From Rhodococcus sp. 105337 (GTDB taxonomy: Bacteria > Actinomycetota > Actinomycetes > Mycobacteriales > Mycobacteriaceae), in contig NZ_JABAGQ010000001.1 of NCBI RefSeq assembly GCF_012844225.1, forward strand, positions 310,001 through 374,000: 64,000 nt of DNA, read 5' to 3'. A program made the translations under genes and the position numbers. The first letter of the stretch is position 1; each line of letters begins with the position of its first letter. Of the stretch, positions 8,457-16,040 are shown one piece after another. The notes under the pieces were generated by a model. It made no database searches. It had not been told where the DNA came from and was given only the letters and a program-made list of their open reading frames with translations.

Positions 8457-8509
8457 AGCGACCGGAAGCCGCCTCGACCCTGTCCCGGGGTCTCCGTAGA
8501 CTCCGAGCA

Positions 8510-9283
8510 GTGACGCCGCTGGAGTTGTTTCTCGTTGCCCTCGCCGGACTCGGCGCCGGTGCGATCAACTCGCTGGTCGGCTCCGGAACCCTCATCACCT
8601 TCCCGACCCTCGTTGCGTTCGGCGTGCCGCCCGTCACCGCGACGATGTCGAACGCGATCGGACTCGTCGCGGGCGGTGTGTCGGGAACGTGGGGTTATCG
8701 GCGCGAGTTACGCGGCCAGTGGCCGACGTTGCGATGGCAGATCCCCGCGTCGGTCAGCGGCGCGCTGATCGGGTCGTGGCTTCTGCTGCATCTGCCGGAG
8801 ACGGTGTTCGAGACCGTCGTTCCGGTCCTGCTGGTCCTGGCACTCGTCCTCGTCGTGCTGCAACCGCAGATCCAGAAGTGGGTACTGCGGCGAACCGACG
8901 CCGACCCGGAAGCCCGGATCGGTCCGGTGCGGATGAGTCTGCTCGTGGCGGGCACTTTCGCTGTCGGCATCTACGGCGGATACTTCACCGCCGCGCAGGG
9001 AATTCTGCTGATGGGCTTGTTCGGCGCTCTGCTCACCGAACACATCCAACGGCAGAACGCCGCGAAGAATCTGCTCTCGCTGCTCGTCAACATCGTCGCG
9101 GCCACCGCATACATTCTCGTGGCGTTCGAGCGCATCGACTGGACGGTGGTCGTATTGATCGCCGTGGGTTCGCTGATCGGCGGAGACCTCGGTGCCCGGT
9201 ACGGTCGGCGTATGTCCCCCACCGTGTTACGGGCGGTCATCGTCGCAGTGGGGCTCATCGGCCTGTACCGGTTGCTCGCCTGA
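8510..9283 (+). CDS. TauE/SafE (TSUP) family permease
   Basis: A 257-residue TSUP permease, a family of sulfite, sulfoacetate or other anion carriers. The first repeat begins LFLVALAGLGAGAINSLVGSG and contains the signature TMSNAIGLVAGGVSGTWGYRREL. The second repeat starts VRMSLLVAGTFAVGIYGGYF and contains LLMGLFGALL, RQNAAKNLLSLLVNIVAA and GSLIGGDLGARYGRR. The GTG at 8510 is taken as start. Bacillus ytnM is a TSUP member of the organosulfur operon, so this neighbour of the SAM-riboswitch operon may export sulfite or another sulfur anion; that link is inference, since it reads in the opposite direction. Confidence 0.88.
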   Translation: MTPLELFLVALAGLGAGAINSLVGSGTLITFPTLVAFGVPPVTATMSNAIGLVAGGVSGTWGYRRELRGQWPTLRWQIPASVSGALIGSWLLLHLPETVFETVVPVLLVLALVLVVLQPQIQKWVLRRTDADPEARIGPVRMSLLVAGTFAVGIYGGYFTAAQGILLMGLFGALLTEHIQRQNAAKNLLSLLVNIVAATAYILVAFERIDWTVVVLIAVGSLIGGDLGARYGRRMSPTVLRAVIVAVGLIGLYRLLA

Positions 9284-9305
9284 GGCACAGGCCCGGTCGC
9301 GGGGA

Positions 9306-10646
9306 TCAGCGCAACGTCAGCGGTATCCCGGCCACGACGAGCGTGACACTGTCCGAGACTGCCGCCACCGCGGCATTGAGACGCCCGAGAGTGTCGCGGA
9401 ACAGCCGTCCCGAGGCACTGGCCGGGACCACACCACTGCCCACCTCGTTGCTCACGGCGACCACCGGCACCCGGCATCGCCGCCACGCGTCGAGGAGTTC
9501 GGCGATGTCGGCGTCGACCGCCCCCATGTCGCCGCCGTTCCATACGTCGTGCAGATCCATTCGTGCGGTGAGCCAGGTGCCGAGGCAGTCGACCAACAGC
9601 GGATCGGTAGCCGCGCGCAGCACGCCGCTCACATCGGATGTCTCCACCGTCGACCACGATTCGGGCCGCCGCTCGCGATGCAGGGCAACCCGTTGCGCCC
9701 ATTCCTCGTCGCCTGCGCGGGTCCCGCCGGTCGCGACGTAGGTGACGGCGGCGTGCGAAGCGAACAGTTCTTCCGCGTGCCGTGACTTTCCGGAGCGCAC
9801 GCCCCCGAGCACCAGGGTCCGGTGCGGCGGCGCGGTGGCGTCCCCCACGCGCACCTCCTCGCCGTCGATACCGGGCCTGGCCCCATACTCCCGCAACCGC
9901 TTGCGCAGGGCGGTGATCGGCGGGTTGTGGTGGCCGAGGTGCACCGCCACCACGTCCGTCGCGTCGGTCACGGCATCGCACCTGCGCAGAGCCGCGACGG
10001 TGTCCCGGAATTCGGGCAGTCCGTGGTGCCCTTGCCCCAACTCCGATCGGTCACCGAATGTTTCTTCGAGGAAGACGGCATCGAACCGCGCACCGCGCAC
10101 CGCGTCGAACCAGCCGTCCGGGAGCGGGCCGGTGTCGCACGCCCACAGGATGCGGGAACCGTCCGGACCGGTGACGTCGTAGAGCACCGCATCACCGTCG
10201 CGGAACACGTGATGTCGTGCGGGAAGAACCCGCACCGCATACCCGCCGACGGTGAGCGCGTCGCCCGCCCGGACCGGTACGAAACGCACCGGATCGTCCG
10301 GGCCCGCCCACTGCCGGCACGTGTCGACCGCGTCCGCCGGTCCCACGACCTCGAGCACGTGACCCGCATCGACCCACGAGCGGAACAACAGTGCCTGCGG
10401 CCCGAGGTGGTCGGTGTGCGCGTGGGTGAGCAGGATGTGACGCACACCCGCCAAGGTCCTGCCGAAACGTACTGCGGCGCGGGGAGCTTCGGGTCCGCAG
10501 TCGAGCATGAGCACGTCGTCGATGAGCGCGGCCGTTTGGCCGCGGATCTCACCGCGGCGTGCGGCATCCGTGCAGGACTCGCAGGCACAGAAAGGATTCG
10601 GCCAGCCGTCCGCGGCACCGGTGCCCAGCAGCAGTACGTCCATCAT
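9306..10646 (-). CDS. cobU: Fusion: metallo-beta-lactamase fold hydrolase + CobU (cobinamide kinase/GTP transferase)
   Basis: About 446 residues in two parts. Residues 1-265 are a PhnP-like metallo-beta-lactamase domain with a Cys pair (NPFCACESCTDAARRGE), the metal motif THAHTDHLG and later His/Asp ligands (ARHHVF, WACDTG, HLGHHNP). From about residue 270 comes CobU: P-loop LGGVRSGKSRHAEELF, VTYVATGGTRAGDEEWAQR, LLVDCLGTWLTARM and VSNEVGSGVVPASASGRLFR. CobU phosphorylates adenosylcobinamide and transfers GMP to it. The ATG at 10646 overlaps the ATPase stop in an ATGA with GGAAGG upstream; a GTG 12 bases earlier is less likely. Its place as last gene of a cobalamin-riboswitch importer operon suggests it processes imported cobinamide. 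The hydrolase part might supply a missing phosphatase or cyclic-phosphate step (inference). Confidence 0.88.
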   Translation of the reverse strand: MMDVLLLGTGAADGWPNPFCACESCTDAARRGEIRGQTAALIDDVLMLDCGPEAPRAAVRFGRTLAGVRHILLTHAHTDHLGPQALLFRSWVDAGHVLEVVGPADAVDTCRQWAGPDDPVRFVPVRAGDALTVGGYAVRVLPARHHVFRDGDAVLYDVTGPDGSRILWACDTGPLPDGWFDAVRGARFDAVFLEETFGDRSELGQGHHGLPEFRDTVAALRRCDAVTDATDVVAVHLGHHNPPITALRKRLREYGARPGIDGEEVRVGDATAPPHRTLVLGGVRSGKSRHAEELFASHAAVTYVATGGTRAGDEEWAQRVALHRERRPESWSTVETSDVSGVLRAATDPLLVDCLGTWLTARMDLHDVWNGGDMGAVDADIAELLDAWRRCRVPVVAVSNEVGSGVVPASASGRLFRDTLGRLNAAVAAVSDSVTLVVAGIPLTLR

Positions 10647-11458
10647 GCGTCCTTCCACGGATCACGAAGCGGGAGAACGGCGCGGCCGGCCGGACGGTCG
10701 AGGACCTCGACCCGCGCCCCGTAGACCTGGCCGATCCGGTCGACCGTGAGCACCTCGGCGGGCGGCCCGTCGGCGACGACCCGGCCGCGGTCGAGAAGGA
10801 CGAGCCTGTCACCGTACTGCGCCGCCGAGGTCAGATCGTGCATGGCGGCGATCACCGTCAGCTCGCCTTCGGTGCGCATGGAGTCCACGAGTTCGAGTAC
10901 CTGCTGTTGGTGCCCGATGTCGAGCGCGCTGGTGGGTTCGTCGAGCAGCAGCACCTGTGGTTCCTGTGCCAGTGCGCGAGCGAGGACCACGCGCTGGAGT
11001 TCACCCCCGGACAGATCCGTCGCGAATCGGCGTGTGAACGGCTCGAGTTCGAGGCGCTCGATGACCCGGTCCACCACCGCGCGGTCGTGTCCCGTTTCCG
11101 AGCCGAACCGTGCGATGTGCGGTGTGCGGCCGAGCCGGACGAGTTCTTCGACGGTGACACCCTCGGGAACCACGGGGCGCTGGGGCATCAGCGCGACCGC
11201 GCGCGCCGTTGCGCGCCGGCCGCCCCGGCCGGGCGTCACGGACGCCACCCGCACGTGCCCCGTCGAGGGAACGAGTCCCGCGAGAACGTGCAACAACGTG
11301 GTCTTACCGGACCCGTTGGGTCCGACGAGCGACACCCACGCGCCGGTCGCCACGGTGAGATCGACGTCGTGGAGCACGTCCACGCCGCCGCGTGCAGCCC
11401 CGACACCGCGGCACGTGACGGCGGTGGACGCGAGCGATTCGAGATCGGCGGGCATCAT
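10643..11458 (-). CDS. Corrinoid (BtuD-like) ABC transporter ATPase
   Basis: A 271-residue ATPase of the iron-siderophore/B12 importer family. Walker A is GPNGSGKTT, the signature LSGGELQR, Walker [15 protein letters not shown], and the H-loop block LTVIAAMHDLTSAAQYGDR. The phrase VEELVRLGRTPHIARFG is typical of BtuD/FecE proteins. The ATG at 11458 overlaps the permease stop (ATGA) and the gene overlaps the next one in the same way, so the importer and the CobU fusion are made together. Corrinoid specificity follows from the cobalamin riboswitch upstream and the CobU domain downstream. Confidence 0.92.
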   Translation of the reverse strand: MMPADLESLASTAVTCRGVGAARGGVDVLHDVDLTVATGAWVSLVGPNGSGKTTLLHVLAGLVPSTGHVRVASVTPGRGGRRATARAVALMPQRPVVPEGVTVEELVRLGRTPHIARFGSETGHDRAVVDRVIERLELEPFTRRFATDLSGGELQRVVLARALAQEPQVLLLDEPTSALDIGHQQQVLELVDSMRTEGELTVIAAMHDLTSAAQYGDRLVLLDRGRVVADGPPAEVLTVDRIGQVYGARVEVLDRPAGRAVLPLRDPWKDA

Positions 11459-12480
11459 GCACCTCGGCTTCGTCTGAGTACGACGAGGAAGAACGGCGCA
11501 CCGATCGCGGCGGTGACCACCCCGATGGGCAGCTCCGACGGCGACATGACGCTGCGGGCGAGCACATCGGCGAGGACGAGGAACGTCGCCCCGACCATCA
11601 GCGACAACGGCAGCAGCATGCGGTGACCGGGGCCGACGAGCAACCGGACCGCGTGCGGCACCACGATGCCGACGAACCCGATCAGTCCGCTCGCCGACAC
11701 CACGGCGGCGGTGCCGAGTGTCGCGACGCAGACCAACAACAGCCGGACACGAGCCGGATGAATCCCGAGGCTGGCGGCCTCGACGTCGCCGACCGCCATG
11801 ACGTCGAGGGTGCGCCGGTGCAGCGCGATGACGGCGACCGCGACCACCACGTACGGCAGGACGACGACGACATCGGACCACCCGTCGGTGGACAACCGCC
11901 CGAGCATCCAGGAGTACACCTGACGCAAGGTGTCGTCGTGCAGTTGCATGAAGAACGTCTGGATGGCATTCGCGAACGCCGCGACCGCCACGCCCGCGAG
12001 GATGATGACGACTTCGGAACGCACCCCGCCGACCGAGCGGCCGAGGGCATACGTCGCACCGACCGCCAGCAGGCCGCCGGCGAACGCTGCGATCGGAACC
12101 CCGGCAAACCCTGCGGCGCCTCCGACCACGATCGCGAGTGTCGCGCCGAGGCCCGCCCCGCTCGACACCCCGAGCAGGTAGGGGTCGGCCAGGGGATTGC
12201 GGAAGACGCCCTGGTACGCCGCTCCGGCGACGGCGAGCATGGCTCCGACGAGAACCCCCAGCACCACGCGCGGCATGCGGATGTTCCAGAGGATCGCCTG
12301 TTGCCGCGTCGAGAGCCCGGAATCGACGTCGACGAACGGCAACCGGTCGGCGATGTCGAGAAGGACCGCCTGTGGCGTGAGTCCCGCCGGACCGACGAGG
12401 ATGCTCACCAGCATGGCGGCGAGGAGAACGACCGCCGCGCCACCCAGCACGAGGGCGCGACGACGCGGGGTCGTGATCAA
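11455..12480 (-). CDS. Corrinoid (BtuC-like) ABC transporter permease
   Basis: A 341-residue FecCD/BtuC permease with about ten membrane spans. Family blocks are RMPRVVLGVLVGAMLAVAGA, QGVFRNPLADPYLLGVSSGA and the cytoplasmic coupling loop IGFVGIVVPHAVRLLVGPGH. The TTG start at 12480 overlaps the stop of the binding-protein gene (TTGA), in keeping with the tight coupling along the operon. It forms the membrane channel for the BtuF-like protein encoded just upstream. Confidence 0.92.
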   Translation of the reverse strand: MITTPRRRALVLGGAAVVLLAAMLVSILVGPAGLTPQAVLLDIADRLPFVDVDSGLSTRQQAILWNIRMPRVVLGVLVGAMLAVAGAAYQGVFRNPLADPYLLGVSSGAGLGATLAIVVGGAAGFAGVPIAAFAGGLLAVGATYALGRSVGGVRSEVVIILAGVAVAAFANAIQTFFMQLHDDTLRQVYSWMLGRLSTDGWSDVVVVLPYVVVAVAVIALHRRTLDVMAVGDVEAASLGIHPARVRLLLVCVATLGTAAVVSASGLIGFVGIVVPHAVRLLVGPGHRMLLPLSLMVGATFLVLADVLARSVMSPSELPIGVVTAAIGAPFFLVVLRRSRGA

Positions 12481-13370
12481 GACGCGGGCTGGGCCGCTGG
12501 GATCCCGGTGACGATCCGGGCGACATCCCGCATCAAGTCCACGACGCGCGGCCCCCAGCGGCTGGCGATGTCCTCGTCGAGGACGTAGACGTGCCCGTCA
12601 CGGACCGCCGTGAGCTCGCCCCATCCTGCTCGCTCCGCCACATTCTCGGGCGTGACGCCGCAGCACTGGCCGTCGGCGAGGAAGACGATGTCGGGGTTCT
12701 CTTCGAGGATGAACTCGGCCGACAGTTGCGGATACCCGTTGCCGCCGGTCGCGATCGAGGTGAGACCGAGCATGGAAAAGATCTCGCCGATGTAGGTGTC
12801 GTCCGTGACGGAGTAGTAGGTGTTGTCGAGTTCGTGGTAATAGCGAAGCGGGACTTGACGTTCGGGCAGTCCGGCGAGGATCTCGTCGACCTCGCTCCTC
12901 ATCTGCGCGACCAGTTCGGCCGCGTCTGCGACGTGCCCGGTGGCCGCACCGACCTGCTCGAGCTGGGCGTAGGTGTCGTCGAGGGTCAGCGCCGCGGGCA
13001 GAATCAAGGTCTCGACGCCGGCCTGCTCGAGTCCGGCGACGAGATCCGCGGTGTCCGCGTTGGCGACCACCAGATCGGGTTCGTAACCGAGGATCGCCTC
13101 GACGTTCGGGGTGTACCCGGACAGATCGGTGACCGGTACGCCGGCCGGATGGTCGGATTGGTCGTCGACGGCGATCACCTGGTCGCCGGCGCCGACGGCG
13201 TACAGCATTTCGGTACTGACGGGACTCAGGGACACGATCGCCTGGGGACTTCCGGCTCCGGCGGTGTCGTGGTTGTCATGGTTGGCGGCGTCGTCGGCGC
13301 CGCACGCCGTGGCCAGCAGAGCGCACGCGGTGATTCCGGCAGCGAGCAGCCGGTGGGATACGAGGGGCAC
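12477..13370 (-). CDS. Corrinoid (BtuF-like) ABC transporter binding lipoprotein
   Basis: About 297 residues: a short signal peptide ending in the lipobox LLATAC (Cys near residue 23) and a class III periplasmic-binding fold. IVSLSPVSTEMLYAVGAGDQ and VTDLSGYTPNVEAILGYEPD are the usual BtuF/FecB opening blocks; NPDIVFLADGQCCGVTPENV and ASRWGPRVVDLMRDVARI follow. I chose GTG 13370 because GGAGG lies six bases before it; the ATG at 13376 directly abuts that site with no spacing. The gene follows a cobalamin riboswitch and opens a four-gene operon with tight overlaps. Confidence 0.88.
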   Translation of the reverse strand: MPLVSHRLLAAGITACALLATACGADDAANHDNHDTAGAGSPQAIVSLSPVSTEMLYAVGAGDQVIAVDDQSDHPAGVPVTDLSGYTPNVEAILGYEPDLVVANADTADLVAGLEQAGVETLILPAALTLDDTYAQLEQVGAATGHVADAAELVAQMRSEVDEILAGLPERQVPLRYYHELDNTYYSVTDDTYIGEIFSMLGLTSIATGGNGYPQLSAEFILEENPDIVFLADGQCCGVTPENVAERAGWGELTAVRDGHVYVLDEDIASRWGPRVVDLMRDVARIVTGIPAAQPAS

Positions 13371-13399
13371 AGCCATCCTCCGTAACTCGGAGGACGAAA

Positions 13400-13572
13400 A
13401 CAGTACGGCTGCAACATCGTCAGTTGCGGCACGAGACCGTCCTTCGTCCGAGGACCAGTACGTGCCCGCTGCGCCGGCTGACCTGGCTTCCCCGGCACGA
13501 TCGCCGGAGTTCACAGTTGCGGGGACAGCGCCGGATTTTCACCGGCTTCACCGTAACGCTGCGGGTGCCCTG
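13400..13572 (-). promoter_or_regulatory. Cobalamin riboswitch (upstream of BtuFCD-CobU operon)
   Basis: Reading leftward, the segment has the B12-box elements: GCCGGTGAAAATCCGGCGC, then TGTCCCCGCAACTGTGA, and further on GGGGAAGCCAGGTCAGCC. These are the conserved GGTGnnAAtCC, CCCGCnACTGT and GAAGCCAG parts of the adenosylcobalamin aptamer. It lies 30-200 bases before the binding-protein start, so the importer and salvage enzyme should be repressed when cobalamin is plentiful. Outer limits are approximate. Confidence 0.9.
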
Positions 13573-13597
13573 CCCGACTGGCAGAGCACCCGCAGCG
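13557..13597 (-). terminator. Hairpin terminator after metZ
   Basis: A near-perfect inverted repeat, CGCTGCGGGTGC (13557-13568) and GCACCCGCAGCG (13586-13597), with a 17-base loop. It lies 40 bp after the metZ stop in the leftward direction and at the 5' edge of the cobalamin riboswitch. There is no U run, as is common for actinomycete terminators. It probably ends the metZ transcript before the riboswitch operon begins. Confidence 0.6.
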
Positions 13598-13636
13598 TAA
13601 CCCACAGCGTTTCCGGGCCGGAAGAGTGCTCTCGGG

Positions 13637-14860
13637 TCAGGAGAGCGCCTGCTCGAGGTCTTCGAGCAGATCCTCGGGGTCTTCGAGTCCCACCGAGAGG
13701 CGCACGACCCCGTCGGACAGGCCGATCGCGGCGCGCCCCTCCGGGCCCATCGCCCGGTGGGTGGTGGTCGCGGGGTGGGTGATGAGGGACTTGGAATCGC
13801 CGAGGTTGTTCGAGATGTCCACGATGCGCAGCTTGTTGAGCAGCTCGAACGCGCGCTTCTTGCCGTCGCCCTCGGGAGCGTCGAGCTCGAACGTGAGGAT
13901 CGTGCCACCGCCACTCATCTGCGACCGCGCGAGGTCGTGCTGCGGATGCGACTCCAGGTACGGGTACTTGACCCAGCGCACCTTGTCCTGCGTCTCGAGG
14001 AACTGGCCCAGGCGCAGCGCCGAATCGACCGCGGCGCGCACCCGGACCGGCATCGTTTCCAGGCCTTTGAGCAGCGTCCACGCATTGAACGGGCTCAGCG
14101 CCGGACCGGTGTGACGAATGAGCTTCTGCACGGGTCCGTCGATGTAGTCCGCGGGTCCGAGGATGGCACCGCCGAGCACTCTGCCCTGGCCGTCGATGTG
14201 CTTGGTGCCCGAGTAGACCACGATGTCGGCACCGAGATCGATGCTGCGTTGCAGGAGAGGAGTGGCGAATACGTTGTCCAGCACCACTTTTGCCCCGGCA
14301 GCGTGCGCCATCTCGGAGACGGCCCGCACGTCGACGAGGGTCTGCATCGGGTTCGAGGGAGTCTCGAAGAACACCGCGGTCGTGGGGACGGACAATGCCT
14401 GTTCCCATTGATCGAGGTCTTCGCCGTCGACGAACACCGTCTCCACACCCCATCGGGGCAGGATCTCGTTGCACACGACGAAGCAGGATCCGAAAAGGCT
14501 GCGGGCGGCGACGAGCCGATCCCCCTTGCCCAGAAGAGCCGCGAGTGCGGTGAAGACGGCGGACATGCCCGACGCCGTGGCGTAGGCGCCTTCGGCACCG
14601 TCGAGCAGTCGTAGCCGCTCCTCGAACATCTTCACGGTCGGATTGCCGTACCGCGAGTACACGAAGTGGTCGACCTCGCCGGTGAACGCCGCTTCGGCGG
14701 CCTCCGCCGATTCGTACACGAATCCGGAGTTGAGGTAGAGCGCCTCGGACGTCTCCTCGAACCCCGAACGCAGGGTGCCACCCCGCACGCCCAGCGTGGC
14801 AGGACGCACGTTGTCGGGAAGCCGGCGCTCGAATGCGCCGCCCTTGGGGATGGAGCTCAC
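13637..14860 (-). CDS. metZ: O-succinylhomoserine sulfhydrylase
   Basis: A 407-residue PLP enzyme of the Cys/Met metabolism family that makes homocysteine from O-succinylhomoserine and sulfide. Blocks include TLGVRGGTLRSGFEETSEAL, YLNSGFVYESAEAAEAAF and FVYSRYGNPTVKMFEERL, the PLP-lysine site YSGTKHIDGQGRVLGG and SLGGxxS-type C-terminal VRLSVGLEDPEDLLEDLEQA. The SGTKHIDGQGR form fits actinobacterial MetZ better than cystathionine gamma-synthase. The GTG at 14860 has GGAGG six bases upstream and overlaps the rhodanese stop (GTGA), matching the metZ-rhodanese pair seen in mycobacteria. Confidence 0.93.
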   Translation of the reverse strand: MSSIPKGGAFERRLPDNVRPATLGVRGGTLRSGFEETSEALYLNSGFVYESAEAAEAAFTGEVDHFVYSRYGNPTVKMFEERLRLLDGAEGAYATASGMSAVFTALAALLGKGDRLVAARSLFGSCFVVCNEILPRWGVETVFVDGEDLDQWEQALSVPTTAVFFETPSNPMQTLVDVRAVSEMAHAAGAKVVLDNVFATPLLQRSIDLGADIVVYSGTKHIDGQGRVLGGAILGPADYIDGPVQKLIRHTGPALSPFNAWTLLKGLETMPVRVRAAVDSALRLGQFLETQDKVRWVKYPYLESHPQHDLARSQMSGGGTILTFELDAPEGDGKKRAFELLNKLRIVDISNNLGDSKSLITHPATTTHRAMGPEGRAAIGLSDGVVRLSVGLEDPEDLLEDLEQALS

Positions 14861-15270
14861 GATTGCCTCCACGGCAGGCCCACTGCCCGCCAGCCCTGAG
14901 CTCCGCGATGCCCGTCGGCGTCGAGCGCTCCCTCGAATCCGTCGAGGATGTTGTACGCGGGGGTCACGCCCGCCGCGGTAGCCGCCTCGGCGGCACCTAT
15001 CGAGCGTTGCCCCGAGCGACACAGGAATATCACCGGACCGCCGGAGACGCCGGCTTTCGCCAGGTCGTCCACGAACGTTCGGTTCGGGGCACCGTCGGGA
15101 TAGCGAACCCATTCGACGAAGACGGTTCGGCGGCCGATGGGCGAGGTCTCGGGGACCCCGACGTACTTCCACTCGGCGTCGGTACGAACATCGACGAGCA
15201 CGGCATCCGGGTTTTCCCGCAGGAGCTCCCAAGCTTCCTGCGGCGTTATATCACCTGCGTAGCTCACCAC
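14857..15270 (-). CDS. Rhodanese-like sulfurtransferase
   Basis: A single-domain rhodanese of 137 residues. It has the N-terminal ITPQEAWELLRENPDAVLVD, the CH2A block VRTDAEWKYVGVPE and the active-site loop CRSGQRSIGAAEAA with the nucleophilic Cys, then YNILDGFEGALDADGHRG. It could carry persulfide sulfur, and its overlap with metZ suggests delivery of sulfide equivalents for homocysteine synthesis, though that is inference from context. Confidence 0.92.
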   Translation of the reverse strand: MVSYAGDITPQEAWELLRENPDAVLVDVRTDAEWKYVGVPETSPIGRRTVFVEWVRYPDGAPNRTFVDDLAKAGVSGGPVIFLCRSGQRSIGAAEAATAAGVTPAYNILDGFEGALDADGHRGAQGWRAVGLPWRQS

Positions 15271-15315
15271 GACATGTTTTCACAGGTCACGGCGTGGCGC
15301 GCAAGCGGGAGGCTG

Positions 15316-15750
15316 TCAGAACTCGCAGACCCGCCACACCGAGTCGACCTGGACGACCTGCCAGGTCTCGATCCGGGACTCACCGTCGACGGTCGCGCGG
15401 ACGTCGACCGTCGCGCGGTCACCTTCCACGGCGACGTCCTGGGTCGCCTGCAACTCCACAGTGCCCTCGACGTCGGAGAGCGGCGCCTCCGCCTCCGGCA
15501 GCTCTTCACAGCGCAGACGCGCGAGAATGTCCCGGTCGTTCTCGTTGTGAGCCCTGACGTAGTCCGCCACCGTGCGATTGATCCGTTCGTCCACGCTCAG
15601 CTCGTCCTGCGCGGGCGAGAGCAGTTGCGCACCCATCACGGCCAGAATGAGCAGCACGACAACCAGCAGTGCCCCCATGAACGGCCAGGGTGTACCGCTG
15701 GCGGGTTCGTCGGCCGAGGGATCGGGATCGGGTGCTTGACGCTGTGCCAT
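15316..15750 (-). CDS. Small membrane-anchored conserved protein (Rv0361-like)
   Basis: A 144-residue protein: a Pro/Asp-rich cytoplasmic head of about 30 residues, one membrane span (FMGALLVVVLLILAVMGAQLL), then an extracytoplasmic domain with ADYVRAHNENDRDILARLRCEELP and a C-terminal TWQVVQVDSVWRVCEF. This layout matches the mycobacterial Rv0361-type anchored proteins with an NTF2/DUF4878-like fold. Two Cys in the outer domain could form a disulfide. The start is the ATG at 15750, the first after a plausible ribosome site; an upstream in-frame start at 15840 would overlap the divergent leader peptide gene. Confidence 0.7.
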   Translation of the reverse strand: MAQRQAPDPDPSADEPASGTPWPFMGALLVVVLLILAVMGAQLLSPAQDELSVDERINRTVADYVRAHNENDRDILARLRCEELPEAEAPLSDVEGTVELQATQDVAVEGDRATVDVRATVDGESRIETWQVVQVDSVWRVCEF

Positions 15751-15796
15751 ATGGGCGATCCTATCCCCGACCAGGTCGGAGCCGGTCACGGCGCAT

Positions 15797-15826
15797 TTGC
15801 CGAATAAACCCTCTCGAGGTAGGAAT
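15797..15826 (+). promoter_or_regulatory. Promoter for the Cys-rich leader peptide and fprA
   Basis: A -35-like TTGCCG (15797-15802) is separated by 17 bases from a -10-like TAGGAA (15820-15825). Transcription would begin at about 15833, exactly at the GTG of the leader peptide, giving a leaderless message. Seen by eye only. Confidence 0.5.
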
Positions 15827-15832
15827 TGTGAC

Positions 15833-15907
15833 GTGGCCACTACTCAGCTCGTTCGACGCCTCGCCGTCGACCTGTGTCGCATGAGTGCCCACATGTGTTG
15901 TCGCTGA
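15833..15907 (+). CDS. Cysteine-responsive leader peptide upstream of fprA
   Basis: A 24-residue frame: VATTQLVRRLAVDLC, then RMSAHMCCR and stop. The core RRLAVDLCRMSAHMCCR matches the actinobacterial putative leader peptide type (RRHVDLCRV...CC), whose Cys codons near the end act as a cysteine-sensitive attenuator for sulfur-assimilation genes in mycobacteria. Three of the last ten codons are TGT, and translation appears leaderless since the promoter places the start of transcription at the GTG. It precedes fprA by 133 bp, suggesting that ferredoxin reductase synthesis follows cysteine supply, as would fit electron delivery to sulfite reductase. Confidence 0.75.
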   Translation: MATTQLVRRLAVDLCRMSAHMCCR

Positions 15908-16040
15908 AGCGATTCTCTCGACGGTTCTCTCATTCTTCTCACACCGTCCTTCCCCGCGCCCTGCGCCCCGCCCGCTGAGGGCAGCCTTAATTTAAGCTGG
16001 GTATGTCCGTCCGCTCACCGAAGAGGTAGTTGATCCCCTG

